Source: JAZNLR01 sp045579195
Lineage (GTDB): Bacteria; Bacillota; Clostridia; Christensenellales; CAMQZB01
DNA length: 5,483 bases
NCBI GenBank assembly: GCA_045579195.1
Contig: JAZNLR010000038.1
Coordinates: 1-5,483, forward strand
Reading direction: 5' to 3'
Part shown: positions 1 to 4,978 of the stretch, piece by piece
Layout of the letters: every line of letters begins with the position of its first letter
Numbering within the stretch: position 1 is the stretch's first letter
Program-made: the position numbers and the translations under genes
The notes under the pieces: generated by a model
What the model was told of the DNA's origin: nothing
The model's input: only the letters and a program-made list of their open reading frames with translations
The model's database searches: none

Positions 1-1249
1 TGCTCCCGCAAGCGTTATCGCTGACTTCAATTTCGGAGTTGGTACGGACGATTTGAGCGAGAACCCTGCAAAGACTGAATTGAAGGGCGATGCAAAGATT
101 GAAGACGGATACCTCGTTGTAAACGGCGGTGGCGCATTGAAGGTTACGAATGCCGGCAAGCTCACGCCTGATTCCTTGACGATGGAAGCAATTGTAAACT
201 TCAAGCCCGAGCAGAAGAGCGGAGATCACTGGTTGTTCTTCAAGGACCAGTCCTTCGGATTGAAGATCTGGGTTGATGGAGACACCGCGAAGTTGATCAC
301 GCAGGTTCGCACCACCGATAAGGGTTGGGCAGGCGACAGCACTTGGACTCCTGTTAATGCCCTCTTCGATGGAAAGGATCATCACGTTGCATTGGTTTAC
401 GACGCAGAAACCGGAATCATCAAAGTCTTTGTTGATTACGTGAAGGTTGATGAAGTTATGCTCGTTGCAGGAACGGAATCCAAGGGTTCTATCGTTGCTT
501 CTGACTTCGATCTGTACCTCGGTGCAGGTTGGTGGGCAGACAACTTCCAGCAGGCAATGAGAGGTAAGTTCGTTCAGGCGAGAGTTTCCAACTTCGTTGT
601 TCCTGTTGAAAGCATGATCGGCAACAGAACGCTTGCTCATTGGGATTTCTCCAATGGCGTGAAGGACACCGCTGAAGCGCTCGACAGCAACTTGGCTGGC
701 GATGCGAAGAATGAGGGCGGATATGTTTCTGTTAGCGGCGCAGGCGCTTTGAAGACCACGCATTCTGCAGCTTTGAATCCGACGTCTTTGACGTTGGAAG
801 CAATCGTAAACTTCACCGCAGATCAGAAGAAGGGTGACCACTGGTTGTTCTTCAAGGATCTGTCTTACGGATTGAAGATCTGGGTTGACGGCGACAACGC
901 GAAGTTGATCACGCAGTTGCAGACCACCGATAAGGCATGGGCAGGCGACAGCACTTGGACCATCGTAAATGAGCTGTTTGACGGAAAGGATCATCACGTT
1001 GCTATGACTTACGATGCAACGACCGGTATCATCAAGGTTTACATTGATTACCAGCTCAAAGATGAAGTTCCCCTCGTGAACGGAAAGGATTCCAAGGGTG
1101 CTATCGTTGCAACCAACCATGACCTTTATATGGGCGCTGGCTGGTGGGGAGACAACTTCCAGCAGGCAATGAGAGGTAAGTTTGCTGAGGCAAGAATCTC
1201 CAATTATGTTGTTCCTGTTGATCAGATGATCGGCAACACTGCTCAGTAA
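1..1249 (+). CDS. Tandem LamG-like (concanavalin A-like lectin) domain protein, 3' part
   Basis: The reading frame is open from position 2 with no stop before the window edge, so the start lies upstream; an internal TTG at 53 is not the start. The 415 visible residues form two consecutive beta-sandwich modules of about 204 residues. Each has the order expected of LamG/Laminin_G_3 domains: an opening strand around ADFNFG or AHWDFS, then SLT(M/L)EAIVNF, GDHWLFFKD, GLKIWVDGD, DGKDHHVA, TGIIKV and a closing strand ending PV..MIGN. Such modules usually bind glycans or mediate adhesion, often in secreted or surface proteins. The N-terminus with any signal peptide or catalytic domain is not visible, and the protein ends five or fewer residues after the second module with no anchor. 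Lysine is almost always AAG, unlike the downstream genes, which may indicate high expression. The lectin-like fold is well supported; ligand and location are unknown. Confidence 0.85.
   Translation, partial: APASVIADFNFGVGTDDLSENPAKTELKGDAKIEDGYLVVNGGGALKVTNAGKLTPDSLTMEAIVNFKPEQKSGDHWLFFKDQSFGLKIWVDGDTAKLITQVRTTDKGWAGDSTWTPVNALFDGKDHHVALVYDAETGIIKVFVDYVKVDEVMLVAGTESKGSIVASDFDLYLGAGWWADNFQQAMRGKFVQARVSNFVVPVESMIGNRTLAHWDFSNGVKDTAEALDSNLAGDAKNEGGYVSVSGAGALKTTHSAALNPTSLTLEAIVNFTADQKKGDHWLFFKDLSYGLKIWVDGDNAKLITQLQTTDKAWAGDSTWTIVNELFDGKDHHVAMTYDATTGIIKVYIDYQLKDEVPLVNGKDSKGAIVATNHDLYMGAGWWGDNFQQAMRGKFAEARISNYVVPVDQMIGNTAQ
14..625 (+). repeat. LamG-like module, tandem copy 1 (about 612 bp)
   Basis: First of two in-frame direct repeats with a period of exactly 204 codons (612 bp). 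By hand alignment of the 181 clearest positions, about 130 residues are identical to copy 2 (roughly 70%) with no gap. A stretch of 33 bases at 538-570 is identical to 1150-1182. Boundaries are approximate because the module start is at the window edge. Confidence 0.85.
626..1237 (+). repeat. LamG-like module, tandem copy 2 (about 612 bp)
   Basis: Second in-frame copy, directly abutting copy 1 without a linker. The best-conserved blocks are GDHWLFFKD, GLKIWVDGD, AGDSTWT, DGKDHHVA and the NFQQAMRGKF block near the end. Differences are mostly conservative (F/Y, V/I, L/M), which suggests both copies remain under selection for the fold. Confidence 0.85.
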
Positions 1250-1286
1250 TTTTGAATTTAGTTCAAATCTTTGAGCTAGCTTAGAT

Positions 1287-1334
1287 GTTCTCTTGCTGCT
1301 CGCCCTTTTGGGCGGGCAGTGAGAGAACTTTTTT
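1287..1334 (+). terminator. Strong intrinsic terminator after the LamG gene
   Basis: A 19-bp stem (1287-1305 with 1310-1328) with a TTTT loop and three G-U wobble pairs, otherwise fully paired, is followed by six T residues at 1329-1334. It lies about 37 bp after the stop codon and separates the LamG gene from the regulator promoter. Confidence 0.93.
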
Positions 1335-1360
1335 CATTTCTATAATTTGGAAATCAAAAC

Positions 1361-1389
1361 TTGACTTTCTATTTTCTTGTTTGTATAAT
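1361..1389 (+). promoter_or_regulatory. Sigma-A promoter of the LacI-family regulator gene
   Basis: The -35 element TTGACT (1361-1366) and the perfect -10 element TATAAT (1384-1389) are separated by 17 bp. Transcription should begin near 1396, just upstream of the operator-like site, giving a leader of about 50 nt. Confidence 0.85.
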
Positions 1390-1404
1390 AAAAACTAAGA
1401 ATAT

Positions 1405-1420
1405 ACGGAAACGTTTTGAT
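1405..1420 (+). promoter_or_regulatory. LacI-type operator (probable autoregulatory site)
   Basis: The sequence ACGGAAACGTTTTGAT is an imperfect palindrome around a central CG at 1412-1413. It matches the operator of the downstream hydrolase at 14 of 16 positions (shared core GAAACGTTT). It sits about 10 bp after the predicted transcription start, a position that would block initiation or early elongation. An extra half-site GAAACG lies at 1422-1427. Autoregulation is inferred from position and similarity. Confidence 0.65.
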
Positions 1421-1444
1421 TGAAACGGAATTAGAGGAAGAAAA

Positions 1445-2452
1445 GTGGCAGCAACAATTAAGGATATCGCCGCAAGAACCGGTCTTGGATTGGCAACGAT
1501 CTCATCGTATTTGAACGGCGGAAACGTAAGAGAAAAAAATCGTGTTAAGATTGAAGAGGCAATCAAAGAGTTGGATTTTGAAGTCAATGAAGTTGCGCGC
1601 GGTTTGAAGACAAAGCGTACGCATACGATCGGTGTTGTTTTGCCTGAGCTTCACAACATTTTCCACACGGAAATCATCACGGAAGTAGAGGAGTACTTCC
1701 GTAAAAACGGCTATGCCACAATGATTTGTGACTGTAAGAACAGCAGAGAACTTGAAAAAGAGGCTGTTGAATTCTTATACCGCAAGCGCGTTGACGGAAT
1801 TATCAATATCCCGGTTTCTTCGGATGGTGCACATCTTGAAACCTTTATCAAAAATGACAAGCCAATTGTCCTTATCGACCGAAAGTTGGATGTAAAAGGC
1901 TGTGACAGCGTTTTGGTAAACAACGTTCAAGCGGCAAAAGAGGCCGTGGACCTTCTGATTGAAAACGGACATCGACACATTGGAATCATCGGTGGCCCGG
2001 AAGATATCAACACGGCACAGGAACGAATGAACGGATACTGTCGGAGCTTACAGGGCGCGGGAATTGAAATTAATCCCTCGTTGATTGCGCATGGTAATTA
2101 TACGATCAAAGGTGGTGTTGAATGCATCAAAGATTTGATTCGAAGAAATCCGCAAATGACGGCAGTGTTTGTCATCAACTATGAAATGACCATGGGTGCG
2201 GTCATCGGAATCAATGATCTCGGACTTTCCATTGGTGAAAATATCTCGATGATTGGATATGATAACGTTGACTTCGCACGCGCTTCAAGGCCTAGACTGA
2301 CCATCGTGGAACAGCCGACCATTCGCATTGCAGATGAAGCGGCAACGCTGATGCTGACAAGGCTGGAAGGCGGAAGAGAAGAGGATCGGGTCGTCAAATT
2401 TGATTCCACAATTCTTCACGGAAAATCAATTCGTAAAATTGAATTGGCATAA
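1445..2452 (+). CDS. LacI-family transcriptional repressor of the adjacent sugar operon
   Basis: This 335-residue protein has the full LacI/GalR layout. An N-terminal helix-turn-helix spans residues 4-25 (TIKDIAARTG then ATISSYLNG). The hinge helix is near 48-57 (NEVARGLKTK), with Leu54 in the position that wedges into the central CG of the operator in LacI and PurR. A periplasmic-binding-protein-like effector domain follows from about residue 61 (TIGVVLPEL). Likely ligand-contact landmarks are VLIDR (142-146), Arg194 in QERMNGY, and GYDN (271-274), as in sugar-binding family members. GTG is the chosen start: the frame has a TGA at 1421 and no other start before 1445, and AGAGGAAG at 1433-1440 is a good ribosome binding site. 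The gene has its own promoter and terminator. Matching operators at 1405 and 2554 suggest it represses itself and the hydrolase-mutarotase operon. The effector is unknown, probably the sugar released by that operon. Confidence 0.93.
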   Translation: MAATIKDIAARTGLGLATISSYLNGGNVREKNRVKIEEAIKELDFEVNEVARGLKTKRTHTIGVVLPELHNIFHTEIITEVEEYFRKNGYATMICDCKNSRELEKEAVEFLYRKRVDGIINIPVSSDGAHLETFIKNDKPIVLIDRKLDVKGCDSVLVNNVQAAKEAVDLLIENGHRHIGIIGGPEDINTAQERMNGYCRSLQGAGIEINPSLIAHGNYTIKGGVECIKDLIRRNPQMTAVFVINYEMTMGAVIGINDLGLSIGENISMIGYDNVDFARASRPRLTIVEQPTIRIADEAATLMLTRLEGGREEDRVVKFDSTILHGKSIRKIELA

Positions 2453-2459
2453 ATGAAAT

Positions 2460-2488
2460 CTCACCGAAAAACGCGGTGAGTTTTTTTT
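2460..2488 (+). terminator. Intrinsic terminator of the regulator gene
   Basis: A 7-bp perfect stem CTCACCG (2460-2466) with CGGTGAG (2474-2480) is followed by eight T residues (2481-2488). It begins 8 bp after the stop codon and isolates the regulator from the next promoter. Confidence 0.92.
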
Positions 2489-2516
2489 AAAAATCAAAAG
2501 ATTTTTTATCAAAAGG

Positions 2517-2545
2517 TTTACAAGACAAATTTGATGTGGTAAAAT
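2517..2545 (+). promoter_or_regulatory. Promoter of the hydrolase-mutarotase operon
   Basis: The -35 TTTACA (2517-2522) and -10 TAAAAT (2540-2545) are 17 bp apart, and TG at 2537-2538 makes an extended -10. The predicted start near 2552 falls at the edge of the operator palindrome, consistent with repression by direct occlusion. Confidence 0.82.
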
Positions 2546-2553
2546 ATTAATCA

Positions 2554-2569
2554 ACCGAAACGTTTCGAT
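2554..2569 (+). promoter_or_regulatory. LacI-type operator at the hydrolase operon start site
   Basis: The core CGAAACGTTTCG (2556-2567) is a perfect 12-bp palindrome with a central CG, the classic form for LacI/GalR-family repressors. It sits 10 bp after the -10 element, across the predicted transcription start, and agrees with the site at 1405-1420 in 14 of 16 positions. The likely binder is the regulator encoded just upstream. A CcpA-type regulator recognises related sites and cannot be fully excluded, but the pairing with the site at 1405 favours the local repressor. Confidence 0.82.
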
Positions 2570-2589
2570 AATGGGAGGAGAAAAAACAT

Positions 2590-3675
2590 ATGTTAAGGCA
2601 GTTACCGTTTAAAGCAGGTGTTGTGACAAGACAGATTTCTGCAGAAAACCCGACCGGAGAAAAGGGCGGCGCTTGCAAATGGATTCCAAATCCTGAAGAT
2701 CCAAACTTACCATACAGCCACCATGCCGTTCGTTTGGGGAAAGGCTGGAAAGTTCGTCCGTTTATTCCTGTGAAGGCAGGGGAAACGGTTGTTCTTGCGG
2801 ACATTGAAGGACCAGGTGTGATCACGGAACTCTTCTTCGCGTCCGATTACCCGAGATTGTCTGAAATGGTCATCAGGATATACTGGGATGACGAAACCGA
2901 GCCTTCTGTTGAAGTTCCTGCCGGTGCGTTTTTCTGCATCGGACACGACAACCATCCGCATACGGTCAGTTCATTGCCTGTTACGGTTGCGCCTTATCGC
3001 GGCTGCAGTTGCTATTGGGAAATGCCTTTCCGTCGCCACGCTAAGATTACGGTGACACACGAGGGCAATGAAGATGTTCATATCGTTGCATACCGGGTTC
3101 TTTATCACTTAGAAGAGGTTTCGGAGGACACGGCTTACTTCCACGCACAATACCGTCGTTCTTTCACAACCGAAGAACACCCGGAACATACGATCTTAGA
3201 CGGAGTCAAAGGCTGCGGAGCTTACGTCGGAACGTACCTTGCGGTTGAAAATCATGCGACCGGATGGTGGGGCGAAGGAGAGGTCAAGTTCTATCTGGAC
3301 GGTGACAAGGAATTTCCGACGCTTTGCGACAACGGCACGGAAGACTACTTTGGCGGTGCTTGGAATTTCGGTTATGATTTTCCTCAAAGGGGAACGCCCG
3401 AAACTTGCTTTGAATCTCCGTTTTTGGGATTGCCGCTTGCAAAGCAGGCTGACGTCCACAGCGACAAGAAGTTTAGCCTTTACCGTTGGCACATTCAGGA
3501 TTGCGTTGGTTTTAAAGAGGATATCCGCGTAACCATTCAAACGCTCGGTTGGTATCCTGACCACACATACCGCCCGCTCTGTCAGGACATTGCGTCAGTT
3601 GCCTATTTTTACCAGCTTGAGCCGCATCAAAAGTTCCCTGAGCTTCCCGATAAGACCAAGCGTTGGCAGCGTTGA
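2590..3675 (+). CDS. DUF2961 / GH172-type glycoside hydrolase
   Basis: The 361-residue product carries the DUF2961 signature: GWWGEGEVKFYLDGD (225-239) followed by FPTLCDNGTEDYFGGAW (242-258), with an N-terminal DIEGPGVITELFF block (71-83). The family is now glycoside hydrolase family 172, retaining enzymes with tandem jelly-roll folds; characterised members include an alpha-D-fructofuranosidase/difructose-anhydride-I synthase and D-arabinofuranosidases. Glu251 of GTEDYF is the likely catalytic nucleophile by family comparison; Glu271 or Glu275 are candidate acid/bases, assigned only from spacing. No signal peptide or membrane segment is present, so action is cytoplasmic on imported substrate. 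The start ATG follows GGGAGGAG at 2573-2580. It is first in an operon with the mutarotase 72 bp downstream, behind a LacI-type operator. Family assignment is strong; the exact substrate is not predictable. The motif reads CDNGTED where I expect CGTGTED in many relatives. Confidence 0.9.
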   Translation: MLRQLPFKAGVVTRQISAENPTGEKGGACKWIPNPEDPNLPYSHHAVRLGKGWKVRPFIPVKAGETVVLADIEGPGVITELFFASDYPRLSEMVIRIYWDDETEPSVEVPAGAFFCIGHDNHPHTVSSLPVTVAPYRGCSCYWEMPFRRHAKITVTHEGNEDVHIVAYRVLYHLEEVSEDTAYFHAQYRRSFTTEEHPEHTILDGVKGCGAYVGTYLAVENHATGWWGEGEVKFYLDGDKEFPTLCDNGTEDYFGGAWNFGYDFPQRGTPETCFESPFLGLPLAKQADVHSDKKFSLYRWHIQDCVGFKEDIRVTIQTLGWYPDHTYRPLCQDIASVAYFYQLEPHQKFPELPDKTKRWQR

Positions 3676-3764
3676 TGAAGGCGGTTAAAAGAGTGTCAGA
3701 AGCGTTTTGTTTGCGAACAGAACGACAATATAGAGAGGAGATTAAAGATGTTAAAAGGAATTAA
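3675..3764 (+). CDS. Possible 29-codon coupling ORF between hydrolase and mutarotase
   Basis: An ATG at 3675-3677 overlaps the hydrolase stop (TGATG) and opens a 29-codon frame beginning MKAVKRVSEAF and rich in Lys, Arg and Glu. It runs through the intergenic gap, ends in TAA at 3762-3764 and overlaps the mutarotase start by 17 bp. No ribosome binding site precedes it, so translation would depend on ribosomes terminating on the hydrolase. It could be a translational relay or just chance; I recognise no homolog. Confidence 0.22.
   Translation: MKAVKRVSEAFCLRTERQYREEIKDVKRN
3704..3723 (+). repeat. Intercistronic inverted repeat (potential mRNA hairpin)
   Basis: The 20 bases form a self-complementary unit: arms GTTTTGTT and AACAGAAC pair over 8 bp with one G-U, around the loop TGCG, and the loop bases allow two further pairs in duplex form. 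There is no T-tract, so it is not a terminator. It lies 10 bases before the mutarotase ribosome binding site and may influence mRNA stability or the ratio of the two enzymes. Confidence 0.4.
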
Positions 3765-4191
3765 TAAGTTGTTGTCCCCAGAGCTTTTGAAGGTGCTTTG
3801 CGAAATGGGGCACGGAGATCGTCTGGTGATTGCTGACGGAAATTTCCCTGCAGAGTCGATGGGAAAGAATGCGATTGTCATTCGTATGGACGGCCATGGC
3901 GCGGCAGAGGTTTTGAAAGCAATTTTAGAAGTCTTCCCGTTGGACACTTACGTCGAGCAGCCGGTCGGACTGATGGCATTGATGCCCGGAGATGTCGGCA
4001 AGATTGAAACGCCCATCTGGGATGAATATGCAAAAATCGTCGCAGAAGCTGACGCGCGTGGAGAGAGCGCAATCGGTCACATTGAGCGTTTTGCGTTCTA
4101 TGACGAAACCAAGAAGGTCTATGCAATCATTGCAACAGGTGAAAGCGCACTTTATGCAAACGTTATGTTGCAGAAAGGCGTTGTCATTTAA
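3748..4191 (+). CDS. RbsD/FucU-family sugar mutarotase (L-fucose mutarotase-like)
   Basis: The 147-residue protein matches the FucU/FUOM type along its length: LLSPELLKVLCEMGHGDRLVIADGNFPA as separate blocks (residues 8-35), PLDTYVEQP (64-72), TPIWDEY (88-94), IERFAFYD (112-119) and ATGESALYANVMLQKGV (129-145). His22 of MGHGD corresponds to the catalytic histidine of the family. These small ring-forming oligomers interconvert sugar anomers: FucU alpha- and beta-L-fucose, RbsD ribose ring forms. The ERFAFYD and TGE.ALY.N...KGV motifs favour FucU over RbsD, but substrate is not certain. ATG at 3748 follows AGAGGAG (3734-3740) at 7-bp spacing. Located second in the operon after the GH172 gene and before a terminator, it likely equilibrates the sugar released by that hydrolase. 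The symbol fucU is withheld because the local pathway need not be fucose. Confidence 0.92.
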   Translation: MLKGINKLLSPELLKVLCEMGHGDRLVIADGNFPAESMGKNAIVIRMDGHGAAEVLKAILEVFPLDTYVEQPVGLMALMPGDVGKIETPIWDEYAKIVAEADARGESAIGHIERFAFYDETKKVYAIIATGESALYANVMLQKGVVI

Positions 4192-4206
4192 AAATCAGTG
4201 AAAATC

Positions 4207-4241
4207 AACAAAACCCCGACTGTCAGTCGGGGTTTTGTTTT
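4207..4241. terminator. Bidirectional terminator between convergent genes
   Basis: A perfect 15-bp stem (4207-4221 with 4225-4239) has a GTC loop and a GC-rich middle (CCCCGACT). The arms themselves carry TTTTGTTTT on the plus strand and TTTTGTTGATTTT on the minus strand, so it can end both the mutarotase operon and the GNAT transcript. It lies 15 bp from each stop codon. Confidence 0.93.
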
Positions 4242-4254
4242 CATTTTGAAATCT

Positions 4255-4800
4255 TTAGAGATATTTTTGCATTAGAAACTCTTTTTTGAAGCTTCCGTCT
4301 TTCAATCGGAAGGCGTTGGGGCGTTCTGCAAAGACGCGGAAACCGAACTTTTCGTAAAGTGCGCGTGCTCTGTCGTTTCCTTCAAAAAAGGCAAGTTCCA
4401 GAATGGAAGTTCCGCGTTCTTTTGCAAGAGCGATCATTTCAGAAAAGAGGTGAGATCCGATTCCGTCGTTCCAAAACTCACGCAAGAGGGCAATCCCAAC
4501 GGTTGCTCGGTGGGCTTCCTTGATGGGTGTGTGGAAATCGATCTGACAGCTTCCGGCAACCTTTCCATCCACAAAACAAGCGATGCAAACGGAGCTTTGG
4601 GAGGCGAGTAATGATTGGATCCAACGTTCTTCCTGTTCGATGGAGATGGTCCATTCCTCAGGATAACGCATCAAAAAGTCGGTTTCGCCCGACGCGGTTT
4701 TGATTGCGTTGAGCATGCCTTCTGCATCCTCTTTTTGAGGACTGCGTAAAATTGCTGTCTTGCCGCTTTTCAACGTGACTGTCTTTTCCGAAAAGGTCAT
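4255..4800 (-). CDS. GNAT-family N-acetyltransferase
   Basis: The 181-residue product has the GNAT fold landmarks. Beta4 and motif A occupy residues 99-118 (ATVGIALLREFW then NDGIGSHL), where N-D-G-I-G is the acetyl-CoA pyrophosphate loop (R/Q-x-x-G-x-G/A type, without the usual Arg/Gln at the first position). Motif B follows at 134-154 (LELAFFEGNDRARALYEKFGF). It should transfer an acetyl group from acetyl-CoA to an amine or protein N-terminus; the acceptor cannot be told. The start at 4800 is chosen because GGAGGTG (4806-4812) lies at ideal distance; a start at 4821 has only GGAG too close, and extension to 4926 would run past the promoter. It is convergent with the mutarotase and divergent from uvrB, with its own promoter, so it looks like an independent unit. 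Confidence 0.88.
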   Translation of the reverse strand: MTFSEKTVTLKSGKTAILRSPQKEDAEGMLNAIKTASGETDFLMRYPEEWTISIEQEERWIQSLLASQSSVCIACFVDGKVAGSCQIDFHTPIKEAHRATVGIALLREFWNDGIGSHLFSEMIALAKERGTSILELAFFEGNDRARALYEKFGFRVFAERPNAFRLKDGSFKKEFLMQKYL

Positions 4801-4805
4801 GAATG

Positions 4806-4812
4806 CACCTCC
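4806..4812 (-). promoter_or_regulatory. Ribosome binding site fixing the GNAT start
   Basis: GGAGGTG on the minus strand, with its GGAGG core 7 bases before the ATG at 4800. It decides between the 181-residue protein and longer in-frame versions. Confidence 0.85.
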
Positions 4813-4842
4813 AAATTTCATTTCTCCAATTTGATTGCGCTT

Positions 4843-4871
4843 ATCATACCACAAAAGAGGGAAGATGTAAA
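4843..4871 (-). promoter_or_regulatory. Promoter of the GNAT gene
   Basis: On the minus strand, TTTACA (4871-4866) and TATGAT (4848-4843) are 17 bp apart, with TG one base before the -10 (extended -10). The predicted transcript starts near 4836, downstream of the long in-frame extension, which supports the shorter protein. Confidence 0.82.
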
Positions 4872-4919
4872 GTAGATCAAAAAGGATAGATTTTGCGTTT
4901 TCTCGGAAGAATAAAAGAG

Positions 4920-4948
4920 TTGACATTTGCGAACAAATGTTTTAGAAT
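4920..4948 (+). promoter_or_regulatory. Promoter of uvrB
   Basis: A consensus -35 TTGACA (4920-4925) and a -10 TAGAAT (4943-4948) are separated by 17 bp. The LexA-type box fills the spacer. Transcription should start near 4955, leaving a leader of about 24 nt. Confidence 0.87.
4930..4943 (+). promoter_or_regulatory. LexA (SOS) box, Gram-positive type
   Basis: The site CGAACAAATGTTTT fits the Cheo/DinR pattern CGAAC-N4-GTTYC in all but the last base and is placed between the -35 and -10 of the uvrB promoter, where bound LexA would block polymerase. uvrB is an SOS gene in many Bacillota. A further inverted repeat CATTTG-CGAA-CAAATG (4924-4939) overlaps the box. Confidence 0.85.
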
Positions 4949-4978
4949 ATTTTGGAACAAAGACAAAGGAGAAGTCGC

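Noticed and set aside
53..55. TTG as the start of the LamG protein
   Set aside because: The frame stays open to the left edge, the sequence before it (ADFNFG) belongs to the first LamG module, and there is no ribosome binding site.
2489..2507. Second hairpin (AAAAATC/GATTTTT) after the regulator terminator
   Set aside because: The stem is almost all A-T and weak; the strong terminator at 2460-2488 already explains the region. Best seen as AT-rich promoter-upstream DNA.
2571..2612. 13-codon leader ORF starting at the ATG at 2571
   Set aside because: It has no ribosome binding site, its first codons are the binding site of the hydrolase, and it overlaps the real start out of frame.
3196..3564. 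122-codon minus-strand open frame inside the hydrolase gene
   Set aside because: It lies antisense within a well-recognised gene, has no recognisable motifs and no promoter or ribosome binding site; a coding shadow.
3698..3711. Third LacI/cre-like operator around AGAAGCGTTTTG
   Set aside because: It has several mismatches to both the cre consensus and the local operators and sits inside the operon rather than at a promoter.
4801..4926. N-terminal extension of the GNAT protein to 4926
   Set aside because: It would span the promoter at 4843-4871 and begin upstream of the predicted transcript start; the strong ribosome binding site at 4806-4812 supports 4800.
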